The position numbers and the translations under genes are program-made. From the NCBI GenBank assembly GCA_947453285.1, contig CANGGA010000062.1, positions 1 through 6,272 on the forward strand: 6,272 nt of DNA. Reading direction: 5' to 3'. Below, in pieces: positions 4,396-6,272 of the stretch. The notes under the pieces were generated by a model that was not told the DNA's origin, made no database searches, and saw only the letters and a program-made list of their open reading frames with translations. This DNA is from Microbacteriaceae bacterium (GTDB taxonomy: Bacteria > Actinomycetota > Actinomycetes > Actinomycetales > Microbacteriaceae). The first letter of the stretch is position 1. Every line of letters begins with the position of its first letter.

Positions 4396-6272
4396 GCGTG
4401 ACCGTTTGTCTCGGTCGGCGAGTTTAGTAAGCATGGCGTTATAGTCCTCTAGATCTTTATTGCCCCCACGGTCGGCCGCGCGATCTAGTCGACGAGCTTC
4501 ACGAGCATCTGATCTGAACCATTGAACCGAGACGATAATCGTAAGCGCTGCCGTCGGCAATTCGCCGATGCCCCACGCAATTGCACCGCCGGTGTGTTGG
4601 TCTTCGATTGGCGAAGAGCCCCAGGTGCGACCCATTGCGCCAAACCACTCGGGCAAAAGCAAACCGTTTCCGGTCATCAAAGCCAAACCAAAGAAGGCGT
4701 GAAACGCAAGAACACCAATCAGCAACATAATTCGCAATGGAAACTGAATCTTGTGCGGCCCAGGATCAATTCCAATTAGTGACTGCACAAACAGATAGCC
4801 GGTGATCAAGAAGTGCACGACCATCCATTCGTGACCAATGTGTTCGCGAGTTGACCAACCAAAGATTGGAGTGAAGTAAAACACCACGAGCGAAGATGCA
4901 AACAAAATTCCCGCAACAATCGGATGCGAAATGAACTGCGCGTACTTGGTGTGCACCGCCCACAGCGCCCATTCGCGAATGCCTCGCGATTCATCCGTGC
5001 GTTTTTTCACAGCACGAGACAGCAAAGTTATCGGGGCGCCTGGCACCAAGAAGATCGGCACAGCCATGGTCAACAACATGTGCGCAACCATGTGCACGCT
5101 GAAAAGGTATTCCTGATAGGCATTGAGTGATCCGCTCGTGATGAAGGCAAGCAAGAGCATTCCGGCAACCCACGACACTGTTCGACCGGTTGACCACTTG
5201 TCGCCTCGCTTGGCCAGGCGACGCACCCCGAGCAGGTAGGCGACAATGCCGGCGAACGCGACCGAAAGCCAAATCAGGTCTGGCTTAAATTGCGTAAAGA
5301 AGGTGATCTCGTTGAACTCCGGTGGCAGCCTCTGCCCGGTCAAAATCTCGGCGGGTGTAGTGCCAACCAGAGCGGTCGCGTTCACCGGCGGAGCCGTGCG
5401 GCTCAGGGCAGCAGCAATGCCGATTGCTGCGCCCATAACCGCCAACTCAAGCGACACCAAGCCCCAAAATGCTTTCGGTTTTGAGTCAAGGCTGGCGATA
5501 AGTTTGCGTCGATAAACGGCACCGAATGCGCCAAGCACAAGCAACGCGGCAATCTTCAACATCACGATTAGCCCATAGGCGGTCAGCCAGTTCTGCAACG
5601 TTCCAATTCGCAACTGGGCATTGATGATTCCAGAGACGAAGACCAACGCGAAGGCGAACAGCGCCAGACTCGAGTAGCGACTGACCTCTGCCGCGCTTGC
5701 GCCGCGTCGAAGCTGCACCAGCGACAAACCAATCAGCCCACCAACCCAGATCACAATCGCAAACAGGTGCAGGCCAAGTGAGTTCACGGCCATGCCATGG
5801 TTGGCGGTGCCAGAGGCGTGACCGGTTAGTGCAATTGGCACGAGCGATAAGAAGCCCAGGGCGGCGATGAGCGCAGCTGCTGTGAGGCGCTGTGACGCGA
5901 TAGTCAAAATCGACACGAACACGCCGCCGAGCAAATTCAACAACAGGTAGCGACCGAGTTCTATCTCGGTTGCAAACTGCCAGAACCCGGCGCCATAGTT
6001 TTGCTCTAGCGAAAACGGCAAGCCGGTGATGTTGAGATAGGTGAAGTTAAGCGAAAGCAAACCGGTGAGCACCCAGATCACGGATGCTCCGGCAGCGATG
6101 TTCATTGAAGTGCGAAGTTTCGCTGTGCCTTCAGAAAAAACAAACGCAGCAATAGTTAGCGAACCGACTGATGTTGCCATGGCAACATCCATGAATGCGC
6201 GCGATAGCGGAAGACCCCAGCGAACCAAATCACCTGGGTCGAGAAGTTTGAAAGGTTTTGCAGCGCCACCGA
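4393..6272 (-). CDS. ctaG: CopD-CtaG fusion: copper-handling / cytochrome c oxidase assembly membrane protein (5' end beyond window)
   Basis: This is a large polytopic membrane protein with about 15 hydrophobic segments. Residue numbers count from the TTG codon at 6228. Residues about 90-280 form a CopD-like copper-resistance domain with TGHASGTANH (135-144) and the helix LGLHLFAIVIWVGGL (His154). Residues about 315-570 form a caa3-type CtaG domain: SVHMVAHMLLTMAVPIFLVPG (His379, His383), HEWMVVHFLITG (His466, His472), FHAFFG (His510) and the DQHTGGAIAWGIGELP segment (543-558). The histidine and methionine residues within helices are plausible copper ligands. Actinobacterial proteins of this fused type are thought to help supply copper to cytochrome c oxidase. 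The reading frame stays open from 6228 to 6272, adding GGAAKPFKLLDPGDL. TTG 6228 is thus the Leu codon inside the family's DPGxLVRWGLP segment, not the start. The true start, and probably another N-terminal helix, lies outside the window. The C-terminal 45 residues are charged and cytoplasmic-looking. The gene is coupled to the helicase by TAATG. Confidence 0.92.
   Translation of the reverse strand, partial: GGAAKPFKLLDPGDLVRWGLPLSRAFMDVAMATSVGSLTIAAFVFSEGTAKLRTSMNIAAGASVIWVLTGLLSLNFTYLNITGLPFSLEQNYGAGFWQFATEIELGRYLLLNLLGGVFVSILTIASQRLTAAALIAALGFLSLVPIALTGHASGTANHGMAVNSLGLHLFAIVIWVGGLIGLSLVQLRRGASAAEVSRYSSLALFAFALVFVSGIINAQLRIGTLQNWLTAYGLIVMLKIAALLVLGAFGAVYRRKLIASLDSKPKAFWGLVSLELAVMGAAIGIAAALSRTAPPVNATALVGTTPAEILTGQRLPPEFNEITFFTQFKPDLIWLSVAFAGIVAYLLGVRRLAKRGDKWSTGRTVSWVAGMLLLAFITSGSLNAYQEYLFSVHMVAHMLLTMAVPIFLVPGAPITLLSRAVKKRTDESRGIREWALWAVHTKYAQFISHPIVAGILFASSLVVFYFTPIFGWSTREHIGHEWMVVHFLITGYLFVQSLIGIDPGPHKIQFPLRIMLLIGVLAFHAFFGLALMTGNGLLLPEWFGAMGRTWGSSPIEDQHTGGAIAWGIGELPTAALTIIVSVQWFRSDAREARRLDRAADRGGNKDLEDYNAMLTKLADRDKRSR
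6170..6189. repeat. Perfect 20 bp palindrome inside the CopD-CtaG gene
   Basis: The half-site GATGTTGCCA is followed directly by its exact reverse complement TGGCAACATC, with no loop. The next base pair out (T6169/C6190) breaks the symmetry. It lies in the coding sequence for the N-terminal DVAMATS residues, close to the 5' part of the gene. It resembles a dimeric repressor operator in form, but it could be coincidence arising from the codons. No known regulator was recognised. Confidence 0.7.

Noticed and set aside
4393..6228. TTG at 6228 as the start codon of the CopD-CtaG gene
   Set aside because: The frame is open to the window edge, and the TTG falls within DPGDLVRWGLP, which looks like a conserved family segment. 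The real start is outside the window.

Overview
This 6.3 kb window is almost entirely coding, with moderate GC content (roughly low 50s percent by eye). It suggests an actinobacterium. The strongest clue is the membrane protein on the right, which joins a CopD-like copper domain to a caa3-type CtaG cytochrome oxidase assembly domain, an arrangement characteristic of Actinomycetota. The moderate GC, very tight packing and near absence of intergenic DNA would fit a small-genome Microbacteriaceae lineage (for example freshwater or marine Luna-type relatives). That assignment is an inference and was not tested.

Layout, left to right. (1) Positions 1-664, minus strand: N-terminal third of an MMPL/RND-type membrane transporter, cut by the left edge. 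(2) Positions 665-702: a 38 bp divergent spacer, the only intergenic DNA of note. (3) Positions 703-1881, plus strand: a fusion of a three-helix DUF2834 membrane domain with an esterase-D-type alpha/beta hydrolase. (4) Positions 1887 (or 1860)-2981, plus strand: a soluble cytochrome P450 with intact I-helix, ExxR and haem-cysteine motifs but a short N-terminus. (5) Positions 4393-2978, minus strand: a PIF1-type SF1B DNA helicase whose last residues resemble the acidic tip of SSB. (6) Positions 6272-4393, minus strand: the CopD-CtaG fusion, open through the right edge.

The genes form two convergent units. The left plus-strand pair (membrane esterase then P450) is tightly packed and probably co-transcribed. 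Together with the divergent MMPL exporter it may form a small lipid or secondary-metabolite handling locus, but no substrate can be read from the sequence. The right minus-strand pair (CopD-CtaG then helicase) is joined by a TAATG stop/start overlap. The two units meet with their TAG stop codons sharing a single CTAG palindrome, so no intergenic terminator can exist between them. No RNA genes, mobile elements, CRISPR arrays or insertion sequences were seen.

The points most worth a second look are the DUF2834-esterase fusion, the SSB-tip-like tail on the helicase, the N-terminally short P450, and a perfect 20 bp palindrome inside the CopD-CtaG gene. No complete undescribed system (defence, mobile or otherwise) is evident.
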